The notes beneath the pieces are model-generated. The model made no database searches, had not been told where the DNA came from, and saw only the letters and a list, made by a program, of their open reading frames with translations. Position numbers and translations under genes: made by a program. DNA of 44,858 bases from Saccoglossus kowalevskii (Eukaryota; Hemichordata; Enteropneusta; Harrimaniidae), in the NCBI RefSeq assembly GCF_000003605.2, contig NW_003121911.1:676451-721308 (forward strand), read 5' to 3'. Below, in pieces: positions 14,082 through 24,440 of this stretch. Each line of letters opens with the position of its first letter. The first letter of the stretch is position 1.

Positions 14082-14341
14082 TAATTCACAGTTGTGGACC
14101 TGTTTTTTTTTTTTAGATACACTTCAGTTATTACTTTATCAACTTGAAAGTCACAGCTAAATTTGAGGAAAATAGCAAAAAGTGATTCACGGTTTTGGGC
14201 CTGCCGGATTTTTAGATACAGTTTAGTTACTTTATCAAAGTCACAGCGATATTGGGAAAAATAGCAAAAAGTGATTCTCGGTTTTGGGCCTGGATTTTTA
14301 GATAGAGCTCAGTTACTTAGCAAAGTCGCAACTAAATTTGT
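14082..14341 (+). repeat. Three-copy tandem repeat, unit about 89-100 bp
   Basis: The landmark GTGATTC-CGGTTTTGGGCCTG recurs at 14182 and 14271 (89 bp apart), with a more diverged version starting about 14082. Each copy continues with TTTTTAGATA, a CAGTTA-type segment, TTTATCAA, AAGTCACAG and an AAATAGCAAAAA tail. The third copy is partial and decays near 14341. The two right-hand copies are more alike than the left one, so the expansion was stepwise. There is no coding potential. An inverted 18-nt match lies at 17937-17954. Confidence 0.85.
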
Positions 14342-17300
14342 TCGATCTTTCAACTAACTCTCATGAGCCAAAACAAAATTTCAAAGTATGAAATTAGTAG
14401 TAAAATTAAAATGTTAATAGTGGACACGCCAACTTAGTTTAACAATGAAAAAGACAAAATAAATTGGTTATTACTTTTGTGATCTTAGTATGTGACATTG
14501 TGCTGTACTGAAATCTTTTGAAATATGTAGTTGTAAGAGCACAAATTTTATACAAAATAATAATAATTTCGAGAAGACTACAGATACCCCGAAAAAAGAT
14601 GTTGATACAAAGGCTGCAACTGCATGAATGTAATTTCAATGCATTCTGATCACGTGCCACTTGATGGGAATATCACAACACACTCAGGATCGCCACGAGC
14701 CGTACATTGTAGCATTTTTGTTTCTCACACTCCGAAATTTCGGATTCTGATCTTACTTTCACTATTCGAGTCGATTTGTGGAATTGTATTTAATCACTGC
14801 ATCAACCATACGGCATCTGTACGTACTTTTTCGTATACTTTTGCTTCTACTACAAAATACGCTGTCATTGAACGAGAATTGGTTTTGTGAGAGTATGTCC
14901 TCTAGTATACCTGACTACCGAACCGGCCGGTCTGAATACCGAGACCACAGCATTGAATTACGTTTTTCTGCAAATTCGTTATCTACCGCCATAGATCGAA
15001 TCGCATTCGTACATTTAATAAGCTAACAACTATGATATTATTTTAAATTCGGCACGCCTGATGAACTTATCTCGTCACATGTTACATCATTATAAAAAAG
15101 GTACTGCATGATATTAATGTTTTTTTGTCACAAAGTGAACAAGTCGGTGCACGTATACGGATATGATGTTACATTAGGCGATAGTTTATATTTCATTTGT
15201 TAAAACTCTGAACTTAGACAACCGCTCAAACTAGATGGTTCTCGAGTATTGTTCATTTCTTGTTACAATGGTTATTTTTACTCATTAGGCGGCATATGAC
15301 AACATCCGCATATTTACTGACAGTAGTGCTCCGTTCTTAATAAAACAACAATAACGAATATGTGATAGTCTTGTAACGTTCTCACAGTTCTCATGCCCCC
15401 TTTAAATTGAAATGTACAAAAAGTACAAAGTTGTGTATTGGGAGATATTTTAATTCTCCCCACGTGGGGGTTTCGCTGTTTCCACAGAAGAGGTTCAGAG
15501 GTTACCGCTTAAATGGAGGCGCGGTCGTCACCAAACGCACAGGCTTGTCACTTTATCAATAACGCACGTCAAAATGTGACTTGTATGATTTGAATCGAGT
15601 GAGAAATACATTATTTTCAGTTCCGAACCCGGAAACAGGACGACTCTCAGCCGCCATTCTCGGAATTGGGGCTATTAAAGTACTTGAACGCTTCCGATTG
15701 CGGGGAAAAGCGACAGGGTTTTCTAATAAACCCGTATCTAGCTCTATAACCCAAGTGCTCAGTAACGGTTGCAATCCACGAGTTCATGACGAGAGTAACA
15801 ACCTCAAAACCTTATGATCCCATCATTGTTTGCAGTGCCGCCTGAGTTCAACCAGTCGCGTAAAAATATATGTAGAAAAGTCTACGTTCAAAACCACGGT
15901 ATATTTTGAAGTAAAAAAAAAACCTTGATTATGAGAAAATTGCTATGCCATGTTTAGCCACGAGCTCACATGGTGCAAGCAATTACGCTATTGTTGTCAA
16001 ATTTAATAAACGCTCCCACGTAATCTTGTCTAAACGATTTGGTCTCTATTCGTTTAATATTATTCTCGATCTGCACATCGTATTTCATTTATTGATCAAG
16101 TTGGGATACTTTCAATATTTCTTGGTTTTATAAATATCGTAAAATTCGAAATACTAGTAATAGTCGAGTGGAATTTTAACAATAAAGCATCGTTGACCGC
16201 CGTAACAGACAAACAAGACTCCAAAGAAATAGGACATAAATTATAGCCGTATACACACATTAATGCCGTCTTATTTCAAATAATAATTACCACACAATGA
16301 ATACCCAACACCTGATAACGAACATCTCCACAATTTAAAACCACAAATCTTTTTTTCGAAAAGAATGCGGGGTGACGCAAAATAACTACCGGATCATAAC
16401 TAGGAATGACATGGGATCATTTCGTTCCGTTTTGCTTTACTTTTCTTATGAATTGTATACATATTTTTTGTGGTAAGGAGGTCTAGTTTTCTCAGGCACA
16501 TTTATCTAAACATGTATACAATTTAACGTTGGCAGTCAAAGTTAAAACCAGTACCACAGGAAAAAGCGATATATATTAAGCGAAATTAATAATAGCTCGA
16601 ATGGGCTAACTGCAATTTATTGGCAAGTGTCAACAGAACCCACCTGCTTTGCCGAGTAAACATAAGCAATCGACTGGTAATCTAAAATCACATTTTTTTC
16701 TGAATTCAATAAATCAATGAATTTCTGATGTCGCTTACCGCCGGTGGCAAAACATTTATTTTAAGATGATTATTGTGTGTACAAACAGTGGTTTTATTTA
16801 TCAAGCTATGTCCGCAGATTTCTAGGTTTACTGCAACTCTGAAATTTTGATTACTTTGAAGTAATTCTGAAATTGATATAGTAAGCGATCAGGATCAATG
16901 AGGTTGATTCGATATTCACATGAAAGCGTCGCTCGGATTTGAAACTATCGAATTAAAAACTCGCGAAAAATTTAGAGGTTTAAAAACAAAAACAATTAAA
17001 GACAGATCTCGAATTCAATTTATGAAAGAACACACAGTAGACAGCACTTTGCCTTTATTTTCATGGATAATATTGAATGTACGATTTAAATGCGGTGGGG
17101 GTTTCAATGGTGGGGCACGTTGACTGGGGTTAAACCACTACACAGAGAGGTTGCAGCTCACGGTAATTATCGATAGAATGACAGGGCTTTAGTGAGTGTT
17201 AAACGACATAATAACGATAGGTTGGGGTCTCAATGGAATATTATACCAGAGCGCTATCATTAAGCTGCATAATAAGCCTTGCTTCGCCTTATTCTTAAAA

Positions 17301-17936
17301 TCTATTAAACTATTTTATTTATCGGAAAAAAAGGCTTAATTAGATTCTTTTGATGGGTTTTAACCAAAACGAGAGGTAATTGTAGCAATTTGATTTGTTT
17401 ACTGGTATAACGGATTGCTCAATAACTTCAATATAGCTGAAACTACTCTCCATTATGCTCTTTTGTACAGGCTCAATAAAGCTCTATAAATGCCCTTTCG
17501 GTAGTATTTTTTTTTTGTTCATCGGGTCTGAGTTCTGTTTCTGAGCGTTTTATTGTTTTCACACTAGATGCAGTAAGATGGTTAAAATACATACTGCGCA
17601 CCTTTGTTACCTTGTCAATAGGGAAACTTAACGGCCATATAGAATACACTATAACGCATTAAAACAACCCAAATATTGAATGTGTCATCACCCCATGCTA
17701 TGAACCCATACAACAAGTCACCAAACAAACATTTTACAAATCAAATTGAGTTGTACAAATGTTACCTTAGTTACCAGAGAGTGAAGTCTTTGGCAACGTT
17801 TCTGGACCAATCGGAATTCAGAAATTAAAAAAACGAACTAATGTAATTTTTTGGCCGATTTTATTTATATTATATAAAACTGTGTCAAAATGAAACAATT
17901 TCACATCGCACGTTTTTTTTATATTTATGTTTCAGT
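14342..17936. other. Intergenic DNA, no gene seen
   Basis: Open frames are short, and those on opposite strands overlap each other (for example 15556-15774 minus and 15581-15817 plus), which marks them as chance. It contains CACGTG at 14651-14656 and a longer E-box palindrome, CCCCACGTGGGG, at 15458-15469. Confidence 0.35.
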
Positions 17937-17954
17937 CCCAAAACCGAGAATCAC
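17937..17954 (-). repeat. Inverted 18-nt fragment of the 14.1-kb tandem repeat
   Basis: The plus-strand sequence CCCAAAACCGAGAATCAC is the exact reverse complement of part of the repeat copy at 14271-14288. The flanks do not match. It may be a decayed dispersed copy of the same repeat family. An 18-nt match in a window this size is unlikely but not impossible by chance. Confidence 0.35.
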
Positions 17955-18826
17955 CAATGCTTGGAGTAGTCGGAATGATTCGACCAAAAACATTAAATAT
18001 CATTAAAATAAGTACCGAGACGGAGGCGAATGGTTCGTGTTAACCTATTATTTAAATCTATCCTTTATTACTTATTTATAAATAGTTTAAAATACACTGT
18101 TTAACAATTTGAAGTTTAATACTAAAAAAAAACATTTCAGAGGCATATAAAATACTAGACTACATACTATATATGGTCGCAAACTGACGGGCTATATCGT
18201 TTTGTCATTGTTTCCACTTGAATCTGCGTAAAAATTTATTTGCGAACTTTAAAATTGGCATAACGAATCTATCGCTACAGCTTTTGTTAATAAACTGGTA
18301 ATTTGTATTTGTCAGTCAAAAAAGTTAATCACCCAATAAAAAGAAACGAAATGTACAACCTGGTCCTGGGTGAGTACTGATTCTCGTTAATTTTCATCAA
18401 TTTGTTTTCCCCATCGTCTTGGTATCTGTCCGTACTTCTCCAAATCCTTCGTTGCACGTGACGATAGCAATGTTAAATACGATGATCATGATGATCACGA
18501 AGGGGGCTAGTTGTTGCGACGCAGCAGTATCATAATACTATCATAGATTAAACCATGTTCAAAACTATTAAAATATTACATTGAAAGTTGTCTTGAAAAT
18601 TGTAATGCGAGTCATTCTATCAGTTTCAGCACACTACAAGTTGGTCGGCCTACAATATCGAGAGGGATATAAGGGTTGCCTGATTGGTGTTTGGAATGAA
18701 TTCGAGGAAACTGTCCATCAGCGCCGACACGGTAGGATATTAAGACTATTTACACAAGACTCGCATCTGTAGAGGATCAGTACAACGCATAAACTACTAG
18801 GTGGTCTCCGGGTGGTTGGTTGTATG
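17955..18826 (-). other. NK4 3' flank and probable 3' UTR
   Basis: This is the region just past the NK4 stop codon. A minus-strand AATAAA (plus TTTATT at 18235-18240) lies about 590 nt after the stop and is a possible poly(A) signal. A CCACTTGA motif (NK-type site) is at 18214-18221 and CACGTG at 18455-18460. No other gene is seen. Confidence 0.35.
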
Positions 18827-20540
18827 TCACCAAGCCCGAACGCCCTGGTGTACAGGCTGAGGTTGCATTGAGTACGAAGTCGGTTGAACGTTGACGTTTG
18901 GAAGCGTGTACGATGTATTGCTGTAGGTGTACGGCGTGTAAGGGTTCACGTTCATGTTGCTACAACTTGGATAGTTCGAGTAAGTGCAAGCACTGTTGTA
19001 GTTGTTGTTATAGCTGTACGGAGGAGGTGGGCTACCGAGGCAAGGTTTGCCGTCCCGTACTAACACCGGTACCGCCACGCGCCGAGGTGCCGGCTGTGTG
19101 GCCAATTCTAGTGTTTTGTCCTGCCGCTGTCGTTTACATTTGTATCGGCGATTCTGAAACCATATCTTCACTTGCGTCGAAGTTAGTTTCAGCATGTTCG
19201 CCAAGTGTTCTCGTTCTGGCGCTGATAAATATCGTTGCTGCTTAAACCGACGTTCAAGTTCAAAGACCTGGGCTTGGGAAAACAGAACACGAGGTTTACG
19301 CCTCTGTCTATTTTTTTGCTGTGATGCGCGATCGTCGTCTTTGGGTTTTTTCTCAACACTCTTCACAGTTTGAGTACTTGTCGACGAACCTGTTAAAGCA
19401 AAAACAAAAAAGAGAAGGTAAAATTAGAAAGTTGTCAATATCAAAATATTAAAATATTGAATTACAGGACACGGTATAACCAGAACAGAATGTAAACTTT
19501 TTTGAACGGCACGCATTTCACATAAAAAAGTAAAACGAGAGACGGCAATCATAAAACCGTTATGACGGCATATGAATACCAACTGATTTTGTTTTTGTGG
19601 GGGACTTCATGGGTTAAGATTAATCCAAGCTAGATTTGCTGGTCGAACGGTTCAATGAACTTCTAATCAATTAAATGCAATGTAAAAGGTGTTCGTTCAT
19701 CATGCACACTTCCTCGGGGCCCAGATTGGAAAAATGATTCGAACTCGATTCACGTATTACTGTTCATACAGAAGCTAAAATTCAGTGTACTTTAACTGTG
19801 TACTTTACACACAGCACTCAAATACACTTTAGTGTTAGGAAAACAAGTCTCTTTAGAAGTTTCCGATTTGTCGGATCACCGATACATGCTAAATTGGTGC
19901 AGTACATTGGAGAACAAATTGTATATCCATTGGAAATCATTTCCCTAGAAAATCGTTTAAATGGCGTCAAATGTGATTATACATTTCTGAACACGAACAA
20001 TACAAGAAAACGAGTCTTGACAATAACTATACGTCGTGTACACTATACCCAATTTGGCTTCTGTGCTGTAATAACAAAACCGTACTGACCGACCTTAACT
20101 TTTACAGTCTCTTTTGAAGTGGTTTAATGATAGTGCATTAAGGGGGATTTCAAGGAACACTCACTTTGCTCGATAGCCACTTCCTCCCGGCTTGTCTCAC
20201 TCGATTTGCCTAGTTCTGATAATATACTCGTATTATTGATGTTGTTTGCATTGCTGGATGCTGGTAACGGCGTTGGGTGGTGATGATGGTGATACAGGTT
20301 CGTCTGTGCCATCCCTAGATCCATTGACTCTACGATCTCTGCCTCTAGAGGCAGACACAGTGATTTCAGATCGTGATGCGATGCTTCCATCATCGTTTGT
20401 TGCTGCAACTGGTGGTGGTGATGATGATGATGCTGATCGTGGTGCAATTGTTGTTGTTGCTGTTGTTGTTGTTGTTCGGCTAAGTTCAATATATCCTTAA
20501 CAGAAAAAGGTGTATTGTTGGACATAGAAGTGGCTAGCAT
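18827..20540 (-). CDS. NK4 (tinman / Nkx2-5 orthologue): NK4/tinman (Nkx2-5-like) homeodomain transcription factor, two exons
   Basis: This is the cardiac and mesodermal NK2-class regulator. Exons are 20540-20165 and 19389-18827. The donor is CAAA|GTGAGT and the acceptor TTTAACAG|GTTCG; both are phase 1 and join through a Ser codon, giving 312 aa. I chose the ATG at 20540 (A at -3). The frame is open further upstream but has no earlier ATG before its stop; the Met at residue 6 has T at -3. Residues 10-18 (TPFSVKDIL) are the TN/eh1 domain. They are followed by a run of about nine Gln (nearly all CAA) and two His runs of seven and five residues. The homeodomain is residues 155-214 (DNA 19303-19124), starting [20 protein letters not shown], with [10 protein letters not shown] and Tyr54. 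The NK2-specific domain [17 protein letters not shown] is at 228-244. An Asn/Tyr/Pro-rich tail ends in GVRAW, the terminal motif of Nkx2-5/NK4 proteins. It lies upstream of bagpipe in the same orientation, as in the ancestral NK cluster. Confidence 0.96.
19390..20164 (-). other. Intron of NK4, phase 1, 775 bp
   Basis: On the minus strand it begins GTGAGTGTTCC and ends with a pyrimidine-rich tract and TTTAACAG. Joining its edges restores the frame through a Ser codon. It sits between the TN domain and the homeodomain, like the bagpipe intron. An exact NK-type motif TGAAGTGG lies inside at 20115-20122, close to the donor. Confidence 0.9.
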
Positions 20541-20960
20541 AATGATATTTGTGTTCACCCCAGCGGGTGTAACAAGTATATGCAGGCTTCCCCTACTAGT
20601 TTTAGTGGTGGAACGCGTAGTGTAACGTAACCAACTGCTCAACTTGTCATACAGGTTCTCCTATTTAAGATCCTACTATACGCCGTCGTCTGTCACTGAC
20701 TAATCGTATCGCATAACCTCAGACGGCCCTCCCTCCTACATTGTAACGGGGCGGTTTAGTGCTTGTCTGGGCGTGACCACTAAGCGCCAAGGGGTGAAAT
20801 CTGAACTCGATAGGATGGGGGGTCTATACAATGCCTGCAAGACAAGTGGTTCCACCGTGCCTGTGTCTATGCAATAGCGGTACCTGATTGGCCAATTTCC
20901 ATTGGTAGACTTCGTGTGTTGACAGTATAAACGTTTCAATCAATGACGATAGGTATCATG
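20541..20960 (-). promoter_or_regulatory. Probable NK4 proximal promoter and 5' UTR
   Basis: A comparatively GC-rich stretch just upstream of the NK4 ATG. Three CCAAT motifs cluster at 20887-20905; two form the palindrome ATTGGCCAAT. One reads CCAATCAG on the minus strand (plus CTGATTGG at 20884-20891), 344 bp from the ATG. A weak TATA-like TTAAATA lies on the minus strand near 20662-20668. CAAGTGG at 20843-20849 is a near match to the NK2-class binding site. The transcription start is not determinable by eye. Confidence 0.45.
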
Positions 20961-23900
20961 CACTTAGCTCGGAGCCACTTACTGTCACAACTGTTTAGCG
21001 CATACGATCCCTCCATTTGCTTAAGTAAATGATGTTTAGGCCACCGCAGGACTGAACGTAGCGAGCACATCTAACAGTTGCGTGCTAACGAGTTCATTCG
21101 ATACCCATCCAACACAGTATTGTATGGGCTGGGAACATCGTTGAAAAAAATAGACCCACTTCAGTATAAAGTCAACATTTGGTTTTATTTCTATAATTAA
21201 GTATAATTGTCATCGCCTTGTCTACTTTGTCAAAATGCTTTTACGCTGAGAACATACAATCTATCTTTTTCTCTCAGTCAACATTCTTTAAACTACGAGA
21301 GTTTTAATCACTGAAAATGAACTTATTGAAGCGAGAGAAAATATTCCGAATTTTGAAAAGTTTTTTTTTGTTTAATTTGTTTAACTTGTATTATACTACA
21401 CGAACAAATTACTCACGTATTCTGAACCCATGCCCTAACACATCGGGACTCGTTAGTTTATACCAAAATCAAGCATGTGCTCTGCTATCTTGAGAACAAA
21501 TTGCGTAATGTATTCTTAAAAATATTATACTTTTCGTATTCTATCTTTCTAACATATTCGGAATATATCTAAGTTTGCGAGTACAATTTTATTTGTATTT
21601 ATATCGAATGTGTAAAAAGGGGAACGTGTCTGTATATTTGAGACAAAATTTCGAAACTTATAGCGAAGCCCATGCATGTCCTTATGTATTTCTGAGTTGT
21701 TCGTGTGTATGTGTGTGTGTTTTAAGTGTTTAAGTTTGCACAGCAACGCGACACAGACACACTGGCATCTGCAGAAAGTGTAGGCAATGGCAAAGATGGA
21801 TATGACGGATTGTTTCCTGACAGGCGTCCTAACAATCAAACACTAAATGAGTTACTCATTTACTTTTAGAGTTTACTATTCTGTGACGAGGGTACGATAA
21901 GGACGTTGCTACCACTGGTTAGTTAAGTGTTTGGGAGTGACCGTTAATAGGAATGAAAAGAAGCTTGTAGACGAATGGTGAAACACATACAGGGTCTCGA
22001 CGAGCTGCCCCGCTATCCGATAAGGAGGCACTCAAAGACTTAAAAGCAACTTGAAACCTAAATGTTATGAGAAGGTTGGACTTGGAGACTAGCTCCAGAC
22101 AGCTGTAGTATCACTCACAATATTTTTGCTAGCCAGTCATTCGTAGTTGTTTAGTGTACTTTGAGACTTTTCGGGTTTTTTTCAGAGTAGAAAAAAAAAC
22201 AGGAAGAGAGACAATCCGCGATTCCATTAATCACTTGTGAGAAACTTTCGAGCCTCCACCAGAATAAGTCCCAGAATCATTGTATGTTGCGGAGGAGATA
22301 TTAGTCATTTAAGTCCACTCTACTCTCTCCAGTCGGTCATTTATTGAGTACTTTCCTAAATGCACAGCATAAAGTGGCTTGTTTGATTAGTGCTTTTCAG
22401 GGCTTTCAACACTTAGAACAACACTCGGAAAGGGATATTGTGAAGGGTAGCGGTAATCCTCGTCTAGCTGGGCTAGCACCTTGTATCGTCTTATCATGTA
22501 GCCCATTAAATGAAAAGCAGCACAGACATCCGATCGTACAGCCCAGGGGAATGCTTTCTTTGTTACTTCATCATTCCCTTTTAACGTGAAACATTTAAGT
22601 GAAAGACACTCGATAAAGTACCTATTCGATTATTGACGGATATAATGTGAAAGTCTAAATGCAATGAGCAACTTGAGTTTTGACACTGTTCTAAGACTGA
22701 TGGTTGAAATTCCAAATTGTCAAATTAGTTTTAAGGAGATTAAAGTTCCACGCTGAGACATCGATGTATATCGCATGAAATCTGCTTTTGCAACTTAGGT
22801 AAATGGAAACTCCAATTGTCGTTCCCATCCTCTTGAACATTGTTTGTCATCGACAAGTCAACTTCCATAGTATCTGATTTGTATAAATCACTTTGAACAA
22901 AATCGCTCTCTAATTGTTCCAAACTATGATTGATTTTGTTCCTCTCGTTTTTAGCGTCAGAAACTTTTTACATGTGACAAACATAATAAATTAACTCCGA
23001 GGAGAACCCATTTGTCGGGAGAGAAACAACCACTAGAATGTGTTTCCAGAGGGTGTTGTTACTCCTATATACACACTGAATCACATCAGTTCGTTTTTAC
23101 AAATCATACCATCGAAAATCGTTATGATTATATCCTAGTTTATCTCATATTTCGCCCTCAGGCCGGGGCAATTTGCGGTCATCTAATTAAGTAATCGCGA
23201 TGCCAGTGTTGTTAGCACGGTGCGAGTGTGTGTGTTTTTTTTGCCAGAGAGTCACCTCGCTGGCAATGATATACTTGGAGTATACACTTATGTTGCATGC
23301 TAAATGTTGGAAAACTTTGATAAATGGGGATAAGTGTCGGTGGTAGTAGACGAATTAACTCTGAAGTGGAGAATGAAGTGTTCTTGCAAGGATCGGAATC
23401 GTTAAATGTCGATTATTAAAAGTACATTTCTGATATGAAACGGACATGTACCACCTGCCAACAACACCATTGTATGTTCTGGATACCACAAAAAAGTCAA
23501 ACTTTCATTCATAGTTGAGACGGCGCCACGGACTTTTAAAGATTTAGTCGGCCAAATATGTCAGAAGGTCTTTTAAAATATTTGTACAAATATAGTGGGC
23601 GAGGTTTTGTGAAGCTGGTCTCCGAAGGTATAGACTTTCGATATTAAATAACCATTCCCATATATTTTGAGTGTTTTATAACGCCGGCGAGAATATGTGC
23701 AGTTATTGGCTTTTCCAGACGATGGTTCATGTCTTTACTTTGCGTTATCAGAACACTTTATGCAGTCGATTACTGTGATTATGATGGAAATGAAACTCAA
23801 TTAGGTGAATCAGAAACACCTTGGAGTGGAATAGGTAGGTAACGTCTTGAACGACCCACTCGTTGTCTCGTTTGGGTTGAAAGGGAATTATAGAGAGGCA

Positions 23901-24059
23901 AGGAGGAGGCGATGGTGTAAGTAATTATGTTATTCTCGACGTTTCAAGAAGACGGGTCTATTATAAAGCAAACGGAACACGACCACGTCTCACAACCTCC
24001 TGAATTTTAAATGGTCCGCATCGAGCCACTATAGGTAGGTAAACCTTAGTAGTCAATAC
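20961..24059. other. Upstream flank of NK4, no gene seen
   Basis: No supported exon. Three exact TNAAGTGG-type sites (either strand) lie at 21156-21163, 22370-22377 and 23362-23369 and could be NK-factor response elements. A minus-strand open frame at 22740-22967 has a protein-like composition but no ATG, weak splice sites and no recognised domain. A GT-rich tract is at about 21705-21722. Confidence 0.35.
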
Positions 24060-24440
24060 GCCAAATATGCAAATCGCCAATGCCGACTGTGGGACGGGTC
24101 CGCAAATGATCCCGAACGTCGAGTGGAGACTCTGTGTCTGCAGTGGAGAATTCCGCTACACAAACACCTTACCGTGTGTACGAGTCAAGGTGTAGCTGGA
24201 ATGTTGTCCACCCGATACTTTAGACACATTATGACTCGACGCCAGTCGGCTGCCTATAGATTAGGCAGCCGCAGGAAATCTGAAAGACGAGTTGACGATG
24301 GAAGCGAAGCGCCAGGTATAGCACAGCGTCATATTCAGTCATGCACCAGTACTCTTAGTAGGCAATATGGCCCGGCGTGTATCGTTTCTGGTGTACGTAG
24401 CACGCACAATCGGACAAGGACCGAATCACTGCGATGAATC
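24060..24440. other. GC-rich island of unknown nature
   Basis: About 380 bp distinctly richer in G+C and CpG than the surrounding DNA. A plus-strand frame starting at GTG is open for 104 codons (24123-24437), but other frames on both strands are also open for tens of codons, as expected of GC-rich sequence. No protein family is recognised. It contains a perfect 10-bp stem inverted repeat. It could be a decayed transposon fragment, an unmethylated CpG-rich regulatory element, or a diverged exon. Confidence 0.3.
24247..24271. repeat. Perfect inverted repeat, 10-bp stem, 5-nt loop
   Basis: CGGCTGCCTA (24247-24256) and TAGGCAGCCG (24262-24271) are exact reverse complements separated by TAGAT. 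The stem is GC-rich and would fold stably as single-stranded DNA or RNA. No T-run follows, so there is no reason to call it a terminator. Confidence 0.75.

Noticed and set aside
18898-19245. Plus-strand Cys-rich open frame opposite NK4 exon 2
   Set aside because: It is the antisense shadow of the homeodomain exon.
20246-20500. Plus-strand Asp/Val-rich frame opposite NK4 exon 1
   Set aside because: It is the antisense of the Gln/His tracts of NK4.
20541-20642. Upstream extension of the NK4 frame before the chosen ATG
   Set aside because: The extension begins with a non-ATG codon (TTG). Its sequence does not resemble NK4 N-termini, which start shortly before the TN domain.
22740-22967. Acidic, Ser-rich minus-strand open frame upstream of NK4
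   Set aside because: It has no ATG start, no convincing acceptor and no match to a known domain, and it is short enough to be chance.
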